A DNA stretch of 64,000 nt from Cyclobacteriaceae bacterium YHN15 (GTDB lineage Bacteria; Bacteroidota; Bacteroidia; Cytophagales; Cyclobacteriaceae): positions 62,001 through 126,000 of the forward strand of contig RKQB01000011.1 in assembly GCA_003797895.1 (NCBI GenBank), read 5' to 3'. Both the position numbers and the translations under genes were made by a program. This document shows positions 44,934-53,445 of the stretch, in pieces (position 1 is the stretch's first letter; each line of letters starts with the position of its first letter). The notes under the pieces were generated by a model. It was not told the origin of the DNA. It saw only the letters and a list, made by a program, of their open reading frames with translations, and did not search any database.

Positions 44934-45934
44934 TGGCATTGCAAGAATCCATATTGACGGCAGAAAACCTGATTTTGGGATACCATAAAGGCAGGATAAG
45001 CAAAAAAGTTGCAGAAAATATCAGCTTCAGTCTTGAAAAAGGAAAACTGACCTGTCTATTAGGGCCTAATGGAGTGGGGAAATCCACCTTGATAAAAACC
45101 ATTATGGGCCAGCTTCCACCTTTAGGAGGAAAAATCCAACTAAATGGTAAAGGCATCCAACAAATTGGAACAAAGGAAATCTCCAAAAAAATTGCAGTGG
45201 TGCTGACTGAAAAAATCAATTCCGGAACCTTGACAGTCAGACAATTGGTTGAACTGGGTAGGATTCCTCATACTGGATGGTTGGGAAAACTTTCTGAAAA
45301 GGATCAATTCAAAGTCAATTATGCCATTCAGGCAACAAATATCCAATATCTGGCCGACACACTGCTCAGTGAACTCAGTGACGGCCAACTCCAAAAAGCG
45401 ATGATTGCCAGGGCATTGGCACAGGATGGGGAAATTCTTATTTTGGATGAACCAACCGCCCACCTGGATCTGGTCAACCGGTTTGAAATAATGCATCTGT
45501 TGAGGAAAATAGCCAAAGAAGAAAGAAAGGCTGTTTTAGTCGTGACCCATGACCTGGAAATAGCCATTGAAACCGCTGATGAATTCTGGTTGATGCAATG
45601 TGGTCTTCCATTGGTTACCGGATTACCGGAAGACCTTATAATCCGTCAGGAAATTGATGTTTTGTTGCCTAATGACAAACTGACTTTTGATAAAATCAGC
45701 GGAAAAGTCCAAACTTTGAATGAATCAAAAGTTATGGCCATCAAAGGTCCTAACCCCATGAACAAATGGTTGGCATTGGCTTTAAAAAAAAGCAATATAA
45801 GTCCACTTTCAGAGGATACAATTCTTGAAATAAAAGAAAGCCCCTTTTCCATAGATTTAAAAGATAAAAATACTTTTCAAAGTTTTTCCTCAATAGATGC
45901 CCTTTTAGTCTTTCTTAAGAAGAACAGAGAATAA
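44933..45934 (+). CDS. btuD: BtuD-type ABC ATPase with C-terminal extension
   Basis: A 333-residue ATPase. Walker A is LLGPNGVGKSTLIKTI, the signature is LSELSDGQLQKAMIARAL, Walker B is ILILDEPTAHLDLV and the H-loop is VVTHDLEIA. About 75 residues beyond the usual 255 form a C-terminal extension (from NESKVMAIKGPNPMNKWL) that is not part of the ABC fold and may be regulatory. Energises the importer with btuC. It starts on the last base of the btuC stop codon. Confidence 0.9.
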   Translation: MALQESILTAENLILGYHKGRISKKVAENISFSLEKGKLTCLLGPNGVGKSTLIKTIMGQLPPLGGKIQLNGKGIQQIGTKEISKKIAVVLTEKINSGTLTVRQLVELGRIPHTGWLGKLSEKDQFKVNYAIQATNIQYLADTLLSELSDGQLQKAMIARALAQDGEILILDEPTAHLDLVNRFEIMHLLRKIAKEERKAVLVVTHDLEIAIETADEFWLMQCGLPLVTGLPEDLIIRQEIDVLLPNDKLTFDKISGKVQTLNESKVMAIKGPNPMNKWLALALKKSNISPLSEDTILEIKESPFSIDLKDKNTFQSFSSIDALLVFLKKNRE

Positions 45935-46054
45935 TCCAACATTAAATTTGATATACGCAATATTTTAACTAATTTTTCTTATATAAAACAATTAAAGCGA
46001 AGTTTTACTGAAATTTCCTTGCTTTTTTTTTATTAATTAATTCGACTAATAATA

Positions 46055-47617
46055 ATGAAACTTGACATTTTATCATGGAAAAATAAAATTCAAAAATTCA
46101 TTATTGCAATAATTTATCTTGGTTTGGTTGCAGTTATTACAGGGTTTGATCCCACTTTTGGTCAAGATGAGATCCAAAGGTTAAGGAAAGAACTAAGCCT
46201 CAGCGAAAAAGACACCAGTAAAATCTGGATATTTAGGGACCTTGCTTATTACTACTTGGAGGAAGATTTGGATTCCACCTTGCTTTTTAGTCAAAAAGGA
46301 ATAGAGCTTTCAAGGGAATTGGGTTTTGTCAAGGGAGAAATCTGGAATCTCTATCAAAAGGCTTTGGCAGAGGAATTTTTGGACAGATTTGAGTCCTCAA
46401 TATCTACCCTAAATCAGGCTTATGATATTGCTCAAAAACACTATGATACCCTGAGTATGGCGAAATTACAAAACGCAAAGGGTGTGAACTATTACTATCA
46501 AAGCCAATATATAAAAGCCATCAAGAATTATCAGGACGCACTTTCCTTAGCTGAAAAAATTGGATATCTCGAAGGCCTCTCTTATAGTTTGAACAACTTG
46601 GGTGTAATCTACCGCCAAAGAAGAAACTTTAAAAAAGCCTTGGAGATTTATGAACGCTCGCTTGAAATCAAAACCCGGGAAAATGATACCATCGGCATCA
46701 TCAATTCAAGGTACAATCTTGGCCTTTTGCATTCCTACACCAATGATTTTGAGAGAAGTTTACTGGAATTTTCGCTAGCTGAAAAATTGGCTGACTCACA
46801 AAAGCAAGGACCTAATCTGGCCGAAATCAAAATTGGACAGGGGATGGCTTTATATAACCTGGAGCAATATGGTGAGGCCCAAAAATATTTTGAAGAAGGT
46901 TTAGAACAACTTAAGTCAGACAAAGTCTATGAGAAAATTGCTGCGATGGCCTATCTTGGAATTTTGGAAGTCAGATCAGCTAATCAGGAACAGGGAATGA
47001 AAAAATTATTGGAAGCCAATGAGATGCTGAATAATTCCGAAAGACTGGAATTAAAAAGACAAGTGAGCAGGGAAATGGCCAGGGCATATGAAATTCTCCA
47101 ACAACCTGAAAAGTCTTTGGAATTTTGGAAATCCTATAATACGCTTAATGACAGTATTAACAATGAGCAAAAACAATGGGCTATAGAAGAAATGCAAGCC
47201 AGGTATGAGGCTATAGAAAAAGATAAAAGAATTCAAATGCAGGATTTGGCCTTGCGTCAGGAAAGATTACAAAAGAAGAGGTTTACCCTCATTCTCGCTT
47301 TCGTTTTCATTATGACCCTTGCTTCAGTTTTTTATTTAGTTTATCAATGGAGAAAAAAAGTAAAGGATGTCAAACCTATCCAAATAATAAACGGAGAATC
47401 CATAGACTTTGAAAAAATCAATAAAAAATTACTTAGTCCGCTTACCAATAGAGAATGTGAAATAATTGAACTGGTCGAGCAGGGGCTTACCAATCATGAA
47501 ATTGCAGAAAAATTGTATGTAAGTAATAACACTGTCAAAACACATCTCAAAAATATTTTTTCAAAAACAGAAGCCATTAACAGAACTGACATGGTCCACA
47601 AGCTAAAAAAGTTTTGA
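46055..47617 (+). CDS. TPR-repeat regulator with C-terminal LuxR-type HTH
   Basis: A 520-residue single-pass membrane regulator. The N-terminal helix/signal (FIIAIIYLGLVAVITGF) is followed by about six tetratricopeptide repeats (residues 40-370; e.g. GLSYSLNNLGVIYRQRRNFKKALEIY), a coiled coil, a transmembrane helix (about 410-430) and a LuxR/GerE HTH (LTNRECEIIELVEQG, NHEIAEKLYVSNNTVKTHL) at the C-terminus. The TPR part is probably periplasmic and the HTH cytoplasmic. Such proteins are common one-component regulators in Bacteroidota; the target is unknown. Confidence 0.88.
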   Translation: MKLDILSWKNKIQKFIIAIIYLGLVAVITGFDPTFGQDEIQRLRKELSLSEKDTSKIWIFRDLAYYYLEEDLDSTLLFSQKGIELSRELGFVKGEIWNLYQKALAEEFLDRFESSISTLNQAYDIAQKHYDTLSMAKLQNAKGVNYYYQSQYIKAIKNYQDALSLAEKIGYLEGLSYSLNNLGVIYRQRRNFKKALEIYERSLEIKTRENDTIGIINSRYNLGLLHSYTNDFERSLLEFSLAEKLADSQKQGPNLAEIKIGQGMALYNLEQYGEAQKYFEEGLEQLKSDKVYEKIAAMAYLGILEVRSANQEQGMKKLLEANEMLNNSERLELKRQVSREMARAYEILQQPEKSLEFWKSYNTLNDSINNEQKQWAIEEMQARYEAIEKDKRIQMQDLALRQERLQKKRFTLILAFVFIMTLASVFYLVYQWRKKVKDVKPIQIINGESIDFEKINKKLLSPLTNRECEIIELVEQGLTNHEIAEKLYVSNNTVKTHLKNIFSKTEAINRTDMVHKLKKF

Positions 47618-47716
47618 CAGTAGAAATTTTTAAAATCACCCAAATGGGTGATGGGTTAAAAGCTTGGGATTATGAAATTTGTGGTTGAATGTTAACCCTA
47701 ACACCAAACCAATGCT

Positions 47717-48691
47717 ATGAAAAAGTTTCTAAAAATCACCGCTTACACGGCTACGGCCATTTTGGTACTTATTATTGGAGCGGTGAGCTATATTTCTTTT
47801 GCCCTTCCTAATGTTGGGCCTCCACCTTCTGACCTGAAAGTAGAAATAACACCTGAAAAAGTTGCACATGGGAAATACATGGCATATCATGTCATGATGT
47901 GTGTGGATTGCCATTCGGTAAGGGATTTCAGTCAATTTTCGGGACCACCGGTACCAAGCACTTTGACTGCGGGAGGAGAAAGATTCGATCAGAGTATGGG
48001 ATTCCCTGGCGTTTTTATCTCTCCAAACATAACGCCTTATGGAATTGGAGATTGGACAGATGGAGAAATCTTCAGACTGATTACCACGGGAGTGAGAAAA
48101 GATGGCACACCAATTTTTCCGGTCATGCCTTATCATAGCTATGGTACCATTGACGCTGAAGATATTGAAGCAGTCATTGCCTATCTCAGAACTCTGGAAC
48201 CAATTGAAACCAATCTTCCAAAATCAAAAGCTGACTTTCCTTTCAACCTTATTTTGAGAACCATGCCAACCGAAGCCAGACTGACCAAAAAACCCGACCC
48301 TTCCGACCAAGTTGCTTATGGAGGATATTTGGTCAATGCAGCTGCCTGTGCAGACTGTCATACTAAATTTGAAAAGGGGGATTTTGTGGGTGAAAAGTTG
48401 GCCGGTGGACGTGCCTTCGAATTTCCTGAAGGGGTGCTTACAAGTCCGAACCTTACCCCTCATGAAAGTGGAATTGGTAATTGGACCAAAGAGATGTTTG
48501 TGCAAAGGTTTAAAATGTATGAAAATGAACACTTGACATCCCATGAAGTAAAACCAGGGGAATTTCAAACCATCATGCCATGGGTCATGTATGCGGGGAT
48601 GAAAGAAACTGATCTTCAGGCAATATTTACCTACTTGCAATCCCTCCCTCCAGTAGAAAATTATGTAGAAAAATTCAAACCCAATAGCTGA
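47717..48691 (+). CDS. Membrane-anchored diheme cytochrome c
   Basis: A 324-residue protein with an N-terminal membrane anchor (TATAILVLIIGAVSYISF) and two class I cytochrome c domains. Heme sites are CVDCH (C62, C65, H66) and CADCH (C211, C214, H215); axial Met ligands are likely in FPVMPYHSY and TIMPWVMYAGM. It resembles the diheme subunits of alcohol or gluconate dehydrogenases and sorbose-type dehydrogenases, but no such dehydrogenase gene is adjacent. It would carry electrons in the periplasm. A strong hairpin follows the gene. Confidence 0.88.
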   Translation: MKKFLKITAYTATAILVLIIGAVSYISFALPNVGPPPSDLKVEITPEKVAHGKYMAYHVMMCVDCHSVRDFSQFSGPPVPSTLTAGGERFDQSMGFPGVFISPNITPYGIGDWTDGEIFRLITTGVRKDGTPIFPVMPYHSYGTIDAEDIEAVIAYLRTLEPIETNLPKSKADFPFNLILRTMPTEARLTKKPDPSDQVAYGGYLVNAAACADCHTKFEKGDFVGEKLAGGRAFEFPEGVLTSPNLTPHESGIGNWTKEMFVQRFKMYENEHLTSHEVKPGEFQTIMPWVMYAGMKETDLQAIFTYLQSLPPVENYVEKFKPNS

Positions 48692-48700
48692 TAATAAAAA

Positions 48701-48738
48701 GTCAGGGAGTCCCATGGATTCCCTGCCTCAGTTTTTTG
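48701..48738 (+). terminator. Intrinsic terminator after cytochrome c gene
   Basis: A 10-bp stem (48703-48712 with 48716-48725, one G-T pair) with a CAT loop, then six bases and T6 at 48732-48737. It starts about 10 bp after the stop codon. The spacer before the T tract is a little long but the stem is GC-rich and near perfect. Confidence 0.75.
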
Positions 48739-48813
48739 AGCGATATTTTTATTGCTAAATGGAACCCATTCATTGAAATAAGTTCACCAACAATTTCCAA
48801 AACCATTCATTTC

Positions 48814-49272
48814 CTACCAGGATTTTTCCTTGGCAAAAATTTCCTTAGGTCGGTCCTCCTTATTCATTGGCCAGATGCTTTGAAGGATAACCCCATCTTC
48901 TCCAACAAGATCGTACCCAAGGATAATGGTGATCTGATTACACAATTCATATTCCAATGCCAAAAACTTTTTGTCATCGTCTCCTATTTTTCTAAAGGTT
49001 TCCACTAGTTTATAATCTCGTGATGTACCGCAAATCTTTTGAATTGAACTTTTTAAACTCTCCAAATTCCTTTTTTTATTCTGTTCCGCAAAAACTTTTG
49101 GGATATCATCAGGTTCCACCATGGGATGCTTCATCAAAACCTCGGGAGAATCCACGTTCTTTAAAAACGATTCCGCATCGGCCCTTGCTTTTCTTTCATA
49201 TACATTGGATACACAACTGCCGGAAAATAGAAGAATTCCAAATAAAATCAGGGAAGGCACGGAAATTTTCAT
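48814..49272 (-). CDS. Predicted lipoprotein, paralogue of the next gene
   Basis: A 152-residue protein with signal peptide and lipobox FSGSC (Cys20). The mature domain has ADAESFLKNVDSPEVLMKHP, a Cys in QKICGTSRDYK and another in EYELCNQITII, then VILQSIWPMNKEDRPKEIF. The same pattern, including both Cys positions, recurs in the neighbouring 49312-49761 gene, so the two are diverged tandem duplicates. No known family was recognised; the paired Cys may form a disulfide in the periplasm. Confidence 0.7.
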   Translation of the reverse strand: MKISVPSLILFGILLFSGSCVSNVYERKARADAESFLKNVDSPEVLMKHPMVEPDDIPKVFAEQNKKRNLESLKSSIQKICGTSRDYKLVETFRKIGDDDKKFLALEYELCNQITIILGYDLVGEDGVILQSIWPMNKEDRPKEIFAKEKSW

Positions 49273-49311
49273 GTCATGGATTTTATCTAAAGGTAGAAGG
49301 AAAACTTAAAT

Positions 49312-49761
49312 TTACCTTATTTTTTGATGCTCCTCCCAAAGTTCAGCAGGCCTTTCGGAAATTGCCTGCACCCAGATTCCTGTGAATTTGGGAATATTCT
49401 CTTTGACCCTAAAAGTTAGAATCACAAAACAATCCACACAATATTGATAATCCAGCCTATAAATAGGCTCTTCCAATGCAGCATTGGGTACATAAATCCC
49501 CAATAAATTTATTTCCTTTCTATCCTGACAAATGAGATTGATTTTCCTTTTCTCATTTTCCCAATTCTGACGTACTATTTCATCTCTTAACCCTTTGGAT
49601 AATCTTTCATCCACTGAGTAAGGAAAATCAATCAAACTTTCAGGTTCCTGAATATTGTCCAGAATAATTCTAGCTTCTTTTTCTGCCAGGGATTCTATAC
49701 TTTTTCCCCCGCAGGATATCATCACAAAGCCAAGAATTAGGTGAAGCAGCAAATACCTCAT
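49312..49761 (-). CDS. Predicted lipoprotein, paralogue of the previous gene
   Basis: About 149 residues from ATG 49761, which begins exactly at a lipoprotein signal (LLLHLILGFVMISCGG); an upstream ATG at 49788 would add nine charged residues. The mature part has KEARIILDNIQEPESLIDFP, a Cys in LICQDRKEINL, a Cys pair in YQYCVDCFVILTF and VQAISERPAELWEEH, lining up with the downstream paralogue. Compared with that copy it has one extra Cys. Function unknown. YraN lies 68 bp upstream on the same strand. Confidence 0.7.
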   Translation of the reverse strand: MRYLLLHLILGFVMISCGGKSIESLAEKEARIILDNIQEPESLIDFPYSVDERLSKGLRDEIVRQNWENEKRKINLICQDRKEINLLGIYVPNAALEEPIYRLDYQYCVDCFVILTFRVKENIPKFTGIWVQAISERPAELWEEHQKIR

Positions 49762-49829
49762 TTTCGAATTTTTTATGGTTTCTTTCAACCCAAAAATAAT
49801 TTATTTGACCATACCCTCAAGGTAAAAAA

Positions 49830-50186
49830 TCAATAAAAAGCATCCTCAAACTGTCTGAAATTCAAATTGCCATTTTTATCCCTATAGACCCCCACAATAT
49901 CGAAACGGATATCGTGATGCCAGTCTTTTTCATGAATATATTGGTCAGCTGCCTTAACAATTAGCTTGCGTTTGGTATAATCCACAAATTCCTCAGCAAA
50001 CCCGAATCCTGTTCCACTTCTGTATTTAACCTCCACAAAAACCAACAAACCTTTGAATTTAAAAATAAGGTCTATTTCTGCATGTTTGTAACGGTAATTG
50101 GCTTCCAAAAACTCATACCCTTTCCCTGTCAGCCATTCTTTGGCCAACTCTTCGGCCTGCTTTCCTTTTTCATTATGTTCTGCCAT
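49830..50186 (-). CDS. YraN family endonuclease-like protein
   Basis: A 118-residue single-domain protein of the UPF0102/YraN family with a restriction-endonuclease-like fold. The conserved core is EELAKEWLTGKGYEFLEANYR, then AEIDLIFKFKGLLVFVEVKYRSG, where D and ExK form the PD-(D/E)xK active-site pattern. Family function is not settled, with roles in recombination or repair proposed. It is divergent from lipB, 96 bp away. Confidence 0.92.
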   Translation of the reverse strand: MAEHNEKGKQAEELAKEWLTGKGYEFLEANYRYKHAEIDLIFKFKGLLVFVEVKYRSGTGFGFAEEFVDYTKRKLIVKAADQYIHEKDWHHDIRFDIVGVYRDKNGNLNFRQFEDAFY

Positions 50187-50282
50187 AAAAATATTTGTTT
50201 ATTTTTGAAAAATTGATTTAAAAAATCAGGGGTTTCTCCTCGCCAAAAAAAGAACCAAAACGGAAAGAATGGCGTTCCTTCA

Positions 50283-51017
50283 ATGCAATTCGGAAAAACT
50301 GTGAATCAAGTTATCAATAAATCAGTAAAATTTCTAGACTTAGGGACTAAAGATTACAAAGAAACCTGGGATTTTCAGGAAAATATTTTTGCCCAAATCG
50401 TTGAAAAGAAAATACAGAACAGAAAACTTCCAACCGAAGGGCAATTGCTTACAGAAAATTACCTCTTGTTTGTCGAGCATCCCCATGTCTACACTTTAGG
50501 GAAAAGTGGCGAACTTTCCCACCTGCTTCTTGATGAAAAGGGATTAAGTGAAATGCAGGCTACTTTTTACAAAATTAACCGCGGTGGGGACATTACCTAT
50601 CATGGTCCTGGCCAACTGGTAGGCTACCCCATAATAGACCTTGAAAACTTCTTTACGGACATTCATAAATACTTAAGGTTACTGGAAGAATCCATTATCC
50701 TTACTTTGGCTGAATATGGTATTGAAGCAGGAAGGATTGAAGGCTTAACTGGCGTGTGGTTGGACCCTGTAGAGCAAAAAAACCCCAGAAAAATATGTGC
50801 TCTGGGAGTAAAATCCAGTCGGTGGGTCACCATGCATGGATTTGCTTTCAATGTCAATGCCAATATTGAATATTTCAATAATATTGTCCCCTGTGGTATT
50901 CCTGATAAGGCGGTAACCTCAATGCATTTAGAATTGGGCAGGCCTGTGGACGAGTCCGAGGTGAAAGGAAAAGTGAAAAAACATATTGCCGAGCTGTTTG
51001 AAATGGAGCTGTTTTAA
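50283..51017 (+). CDS. lipB: Lipoyl(octanoyl) transferase
   Basis: A 244-residue enzyme moving the octanoyl group from ACP to lipoate-dependent proteins before LipA adds sulfur. Motifs: LFVEHPHVYTLGKSG, the substrate loop NRGGDITYHGPGQLVGYPI, KICALGVKSSRWVTMHGFAFNV with the catalytic Lys, and the catalytic Cys in NIVPCGIPDK. The N-terminus (MQFGKTVNQVINKSV) is about 12 residues longer than many homologues; an in-frame later start is not obvious. No lipA is adjacent. Confidence 0.96.
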   Translation: MQFGKTVNQVINKSVKFLDLGTKDYKETWDFQENIFAQIVEKKIQNRKLPTEGQLLTENYLLFVEHPHVYTLGKSGELSHLLLDEKGLSEMQATFYKINRGGDITYHGPGQLVGYPIIDLENFFTDIHKYLRLLEESIILTLAEYGIEAGRIEGLTGVWLDPVEQKNPRKICALGVKSSRWVTMHGFAFNVNANIEYFNNIVPCGIPDKAVTSMHLELGRPVDESEVKGKVKKHIAELFEMELF

Positions 51018-51047
51018 GATTGGAAATAGAATTGAAATAATCAAAAA

Positions 51048-51087
51048 AGGATATTGATGGAAATCAAGATACTGGGATATTGGGATC
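51048..51087. repeat. Short GGATATTGG-type repeat block
   Basis: A degenerate cluster of GGATATTGATGG, GATACTGG and GATATTGGGAT elements downstream of lipB. It resembles the longer block at 53167-53242 and the inverted block at 59051-59142, suggesting a dispersed intergenic repeat family in this genome. Confidence 0.55.
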
Positions 51088-51160
51088 ATTTTACTTTGCA
51101 CTAAAGTCTCCCATCTCCTCGGTTATTGAATCTTTCATATTATGTCTCAAAATTATAAAA

Positions 51161-51562
51161 ATGAAAAAAGATATTGATTTTCACCCGGTCACCGGGATAA
51201 AATTGGCCATTGCCAGAGAAGTGGTAAATGGAATTGAATCATGGGGGGTCTATATCATCAATCTTAACCTAATTGAACTGAACACAGTCATGATTACTTC
51301 CAAAGGATATGGAACAATTGACGGAGAGGAAAAAAAAACATCGGTTCTCCGACACATGATTCAGAAGTTGGGACAGGAATCAATAGCCAAAATAGAACCC
51401 ATTGATCCGGATCTTTTTGTACTAAACAATGAATACTGGGTGAGTTACTATATCCTGGACCAGATTTTTGACAAAAAGTTTGTTTTCAAGGCAGACTCCG
51501 TCAAAGATATAAACTTGCAATTCATCGCTGAGCTGGAGTTGGAAGGAATACTAGCCTTGTAA
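51161..51562 (+). CDS. Conserved hypothetical protein, about 133 residues
   Basis: Taken from ATG 51161, since the longer frame from 51080 adds 27 residues with no family look and crosses a repeat. It is a small soluble alpha/beta protein: DFHPVTGIKLAIAREVVNG, then WGVYIINLNLIELNTVMITSKGYG, YWVSYYILDQIFDKKFVF. No signal peptide or catalytic motif. It is perhaps a partner of the Kbp-like gene 93 bp on, but nothing shows this. Coding potential is good by composition. Confidence 0.7.
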   Translation: MKKDIDFHPVTGIKLAIAREVVNGIESWGVYIINLNLIELNTVMITSKGYGTIDGEEKKTSVLRHMIQKLGQESIAKIEPIDPDLFVLNNEYWVSYYILDQIFDKKFVFKADSVKDINLQFIAELELEGILAL

Positions 51563-51655
51563 CCAAGGACAAAAATCACATAAACCCTGGGATATTTTAA
51601 GTATATTTAACTATTATTTAAAGGTTATAATTTACCACACCTAAACATTTATCAT

Positions 51656-52117
51656 ATGGGTATATTTTCATTTATCAAAGGAGCAGGTGCCAAAATTTTC
51701 GGAGGAAAAGAAAAAGAAGCGCCAAAAGAAGAAATTCCTGTGATCAGAGCCAACGCACTTCTTGATCACGTAAAAGGACTGGGCTTACCCTTCAAAAGAC
51801 TTCGCATCAGCGTTAAAGGAAATGTTGTTACTGTTGAAGGTGAAGTGGAAAAACAGGAACAGGCTGAAAAGATTGTTTTGGCCATCGGTAATGTTGAAGG
51901 AGTAGAACAAGTGGATAATAAAATGGAAGTAGTTGAACCAGCTCCTGAAGCTCAGTTTCATACCGTGGTGAGCGGGGACAATCTTTCCAAAATTTCCAAA
52001 AAGTTTTATGGAGACCCTAACAAGTACAATATTATTTTCGAGGCCAATAAGCCCATGTTGACCCATCCGGATAAAATCTATCCCGGACAGGTCCTAAGGA
52101 TTCCTCCCTTAACTTAA
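51656..52117 (+). CDS. kbp: BON-LysM protein, Kbp (YgaU)-like
   Basis: A 153-residue protein with a BON domain (about residues 30-95: LRISVKGNVVTVEGEVEKQE, NVEGVEQVDNKMEV) and a C-terminal LysM domain (about 100-150: TVVSGDNLSKISKKFYGDP, NKPMLTHPDKIYPGQVLRIP). This is the layout of the potassium-binding protein Kbp of E. coli. There is no signal peptide, which fits cytoplasmic Kbp. It senses or binds K+ under envelope or salt stress in known members. A strong terminator follows. Confidence 0.88.
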   Translation: MGIFSFIKGAGAKIFGGKEKEAPKEEIPVIRANALLDHVKGLGLPFKRLRISVKGNVVTVEGEVEKQEQAEKIVLAIGNVEGVEQVDNKMEVVEPAPEAQFHTVVSGDNLSKISKKFYGDPNKYNIIFEANKPMLTHPDKIYPGQVLRIPPLT

Positions 52118-52126
52118 TAGGTTTTC

Positions 52127-52159
52127 AAAAAAAGCTTCGGTATCTCCGGAGCTTTTTTT
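52127..52159 (+). terminator. Intrinsic terminator after kbp
   Basis: A run of A, stem AGCTTCGG with CCGGAGCT (one G-T pair) and loop TATCT, then T7. It lies 10 bp after the stop codon. The A run before the stem makes it potentially work in both directions. Confidence 0.88.
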
Positions 52160-52420
52160 GACATTAATCCAATAAGCAATTAGAAAAGGCTTGAAATTAC
52201 ATGATTTAAAAAAATATCCGTTTAATAAGTTGAACAACTTTGGAGAATTTGTGCTTGCTGGATATATTGAAACATGAAAATTTCATAATCGGTAATAAAT
52301 ACGCCTTTCAATCGGTTTAAGGTTTTTGAAAAGGTAATGGTTTCATCAGACCATTTTTTAAGTATTTACCTCGAAAATTATTTAAAGATTGATTTATGTA
52401 AAACATATAATCAAATTATA

Positions 52421-53155
52421 ATGTCAGGTTTTTTCAACGAACTAGAAAATATTCTCTTTTTGGATATAGAAACTGCTTCTTTGGTAGCAGATTTTGATCT
52501 CCTGCCTGTAAGGCTAAAAGAAGAATGGATCAAAAAGGAAAAGCACATCAAAATGAGAGAACAGGAAATCGAGGCAGGCTCTCTGTTCTTTGCCAGGGCC
52601 GGTATCTATGCTGAATTCGGAAAGGTCCTTTGTGTCGGTGTGGGATATTTCCATTCTATGGAGGAAAGTAGTAAACTGGAATTCAGAACCAAGAGTTTTT
52701 GTGAAGAAAATGAGTATGATACGCTGGCAGGATTTGTGGAACTGTTGGAAAAGAAGCCCTGGGTACTCTGTGCCCATAATGGGAAGGAATTTGACTTCCC
52801 CTATTTGAGCCGCAGGATTTTGATCAATAGAATTCCCCTACCTGAACCCTTACAAATAGCGGGAAAAAAGCCCTGGGAAGTCAGGCATTTGGATACACTT
52901 GAACTTTGGAAATTTGGGGATTACAAGCATTACACCAGGTTGGAACTGTTGGCTGCTATTTTTGACATCCCCACCTCTAAAGAAGGAATTGATGGTTCAA
53001 TGGTCAATGAAGCATACTACCTTCATGATAACCTCCAAGAGATACGGGAATACTGCCTTAAAGATGTATGGGTCACTGCCCAGGTGTATCTGGCTTTTCA
53101 GGGTTTTCCTCCGGACTTGGAGATTGAAATCGTGAATAAGGATGATTCCGAGTGA
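52421..53155 (+). CDS. 3'-5' exonuclease, RNase H-like (PolB-exonuclease-like family)
   Basis: A 244-residue DEDD-type exonuclease. The first acidic pair is in ILFLDIETASL, the second in VLCAHNGKEFDFPYLSRR and the third in EYCLKDVWVTAQVYL. The family is a stand-alone relative of the proofreading domain of B-family DNA polymerases. ATG 52421 fits the family start; the earlier ATG at 52337 adds 28 residues of low quality. The role is probably repair or RNA processing. The gap downstream to the ATPase holds two repeat types. Confidence 0.85.
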   Translation: MSGFFNELENILFLDIETASLVADFDLLPVRLKEEWIKKEKHIKMREQEIEAGSLFFARAGIYAEFGKVLCVGVGYFHSMEESSKLEFRTKSFCEENEYDTLAGFVELLEKKPWVLCAHNGKEFDFPYLSRRILINRIPLPEPLQIAGKKPWEVRHLDTLELWKFGDYKHYTRLELLAAIFDIPTSKEGIDGSMVNEAYYLHDNLQEIREYCLKDVWVTAQVYLAFQGFPPDLEIEIVNKDDSE

Positions 53156-53166
53156 ATTATGGGTGT

Positions 53167-53242
53167 GGATATTGGTGGATAGTGATGGATATTGGTGGAT
53201 ATTAATGGATATTGTTTGATATTGGGATATTGGGATATTGGG
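53167..53242. repeat. GGATATTGGT decamer repeat
   Basis: Six 10-bp units (GGATATTGGT, GGATAGTGAT, GGATATTGGT, GGATATTAAT, GGATATTGTT, TGATATTGGG) followed by shorter ATATTGGG units. It begins about 11 bp after the exonuclease stop. Related sequence is found at 51048-51087 and 59051-59142. Confidence 0.75.
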
Positions 53243-53319
53243 AAAATATAGGGCAACCTTTTCGTTTTTGGTAGTTATTATTTTATTTATATTTTTAGTT
53301 TTTTAACTAAATTACCACA

Positions 53320-53429
53320 TGTCAATTCAAAATTCAACGTCTGTTATTTCAAAGTTTAGTTCTTGTTATTTCAAAATTCAATCCTTGTTATTTCAAAGTT
53401 TAGCTTGTGAAATTTCAAAATTCAGCTTA
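53320..53429. repeat. 22-bp tandem array, five units of two alternating types
   Basis: Five contiguous 22-bp units start at 53320, 53342, 53364, 53386 and 53408. Units 1, 3 and 5 carry TTCAAAATTCA in the core; units 2 and 4 carry TTTCAAAGTTTAG. The higher-order period is therefore 44 bp. The array ends 16 bp before the start codon of the ATPase. With no spacers it is not a CRISPR. The 22-bp period is close to two DNA turns, as in protein-binding arrays. Confidence 0.8.
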
Positions 53430-53445
53430 AATTTGAAATAAAAAC

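Noticed and set aside
53320..53429. Possible CRISPR array
   Set aside because: Units are directly contiguous with no spacers, and no cas genes are present.
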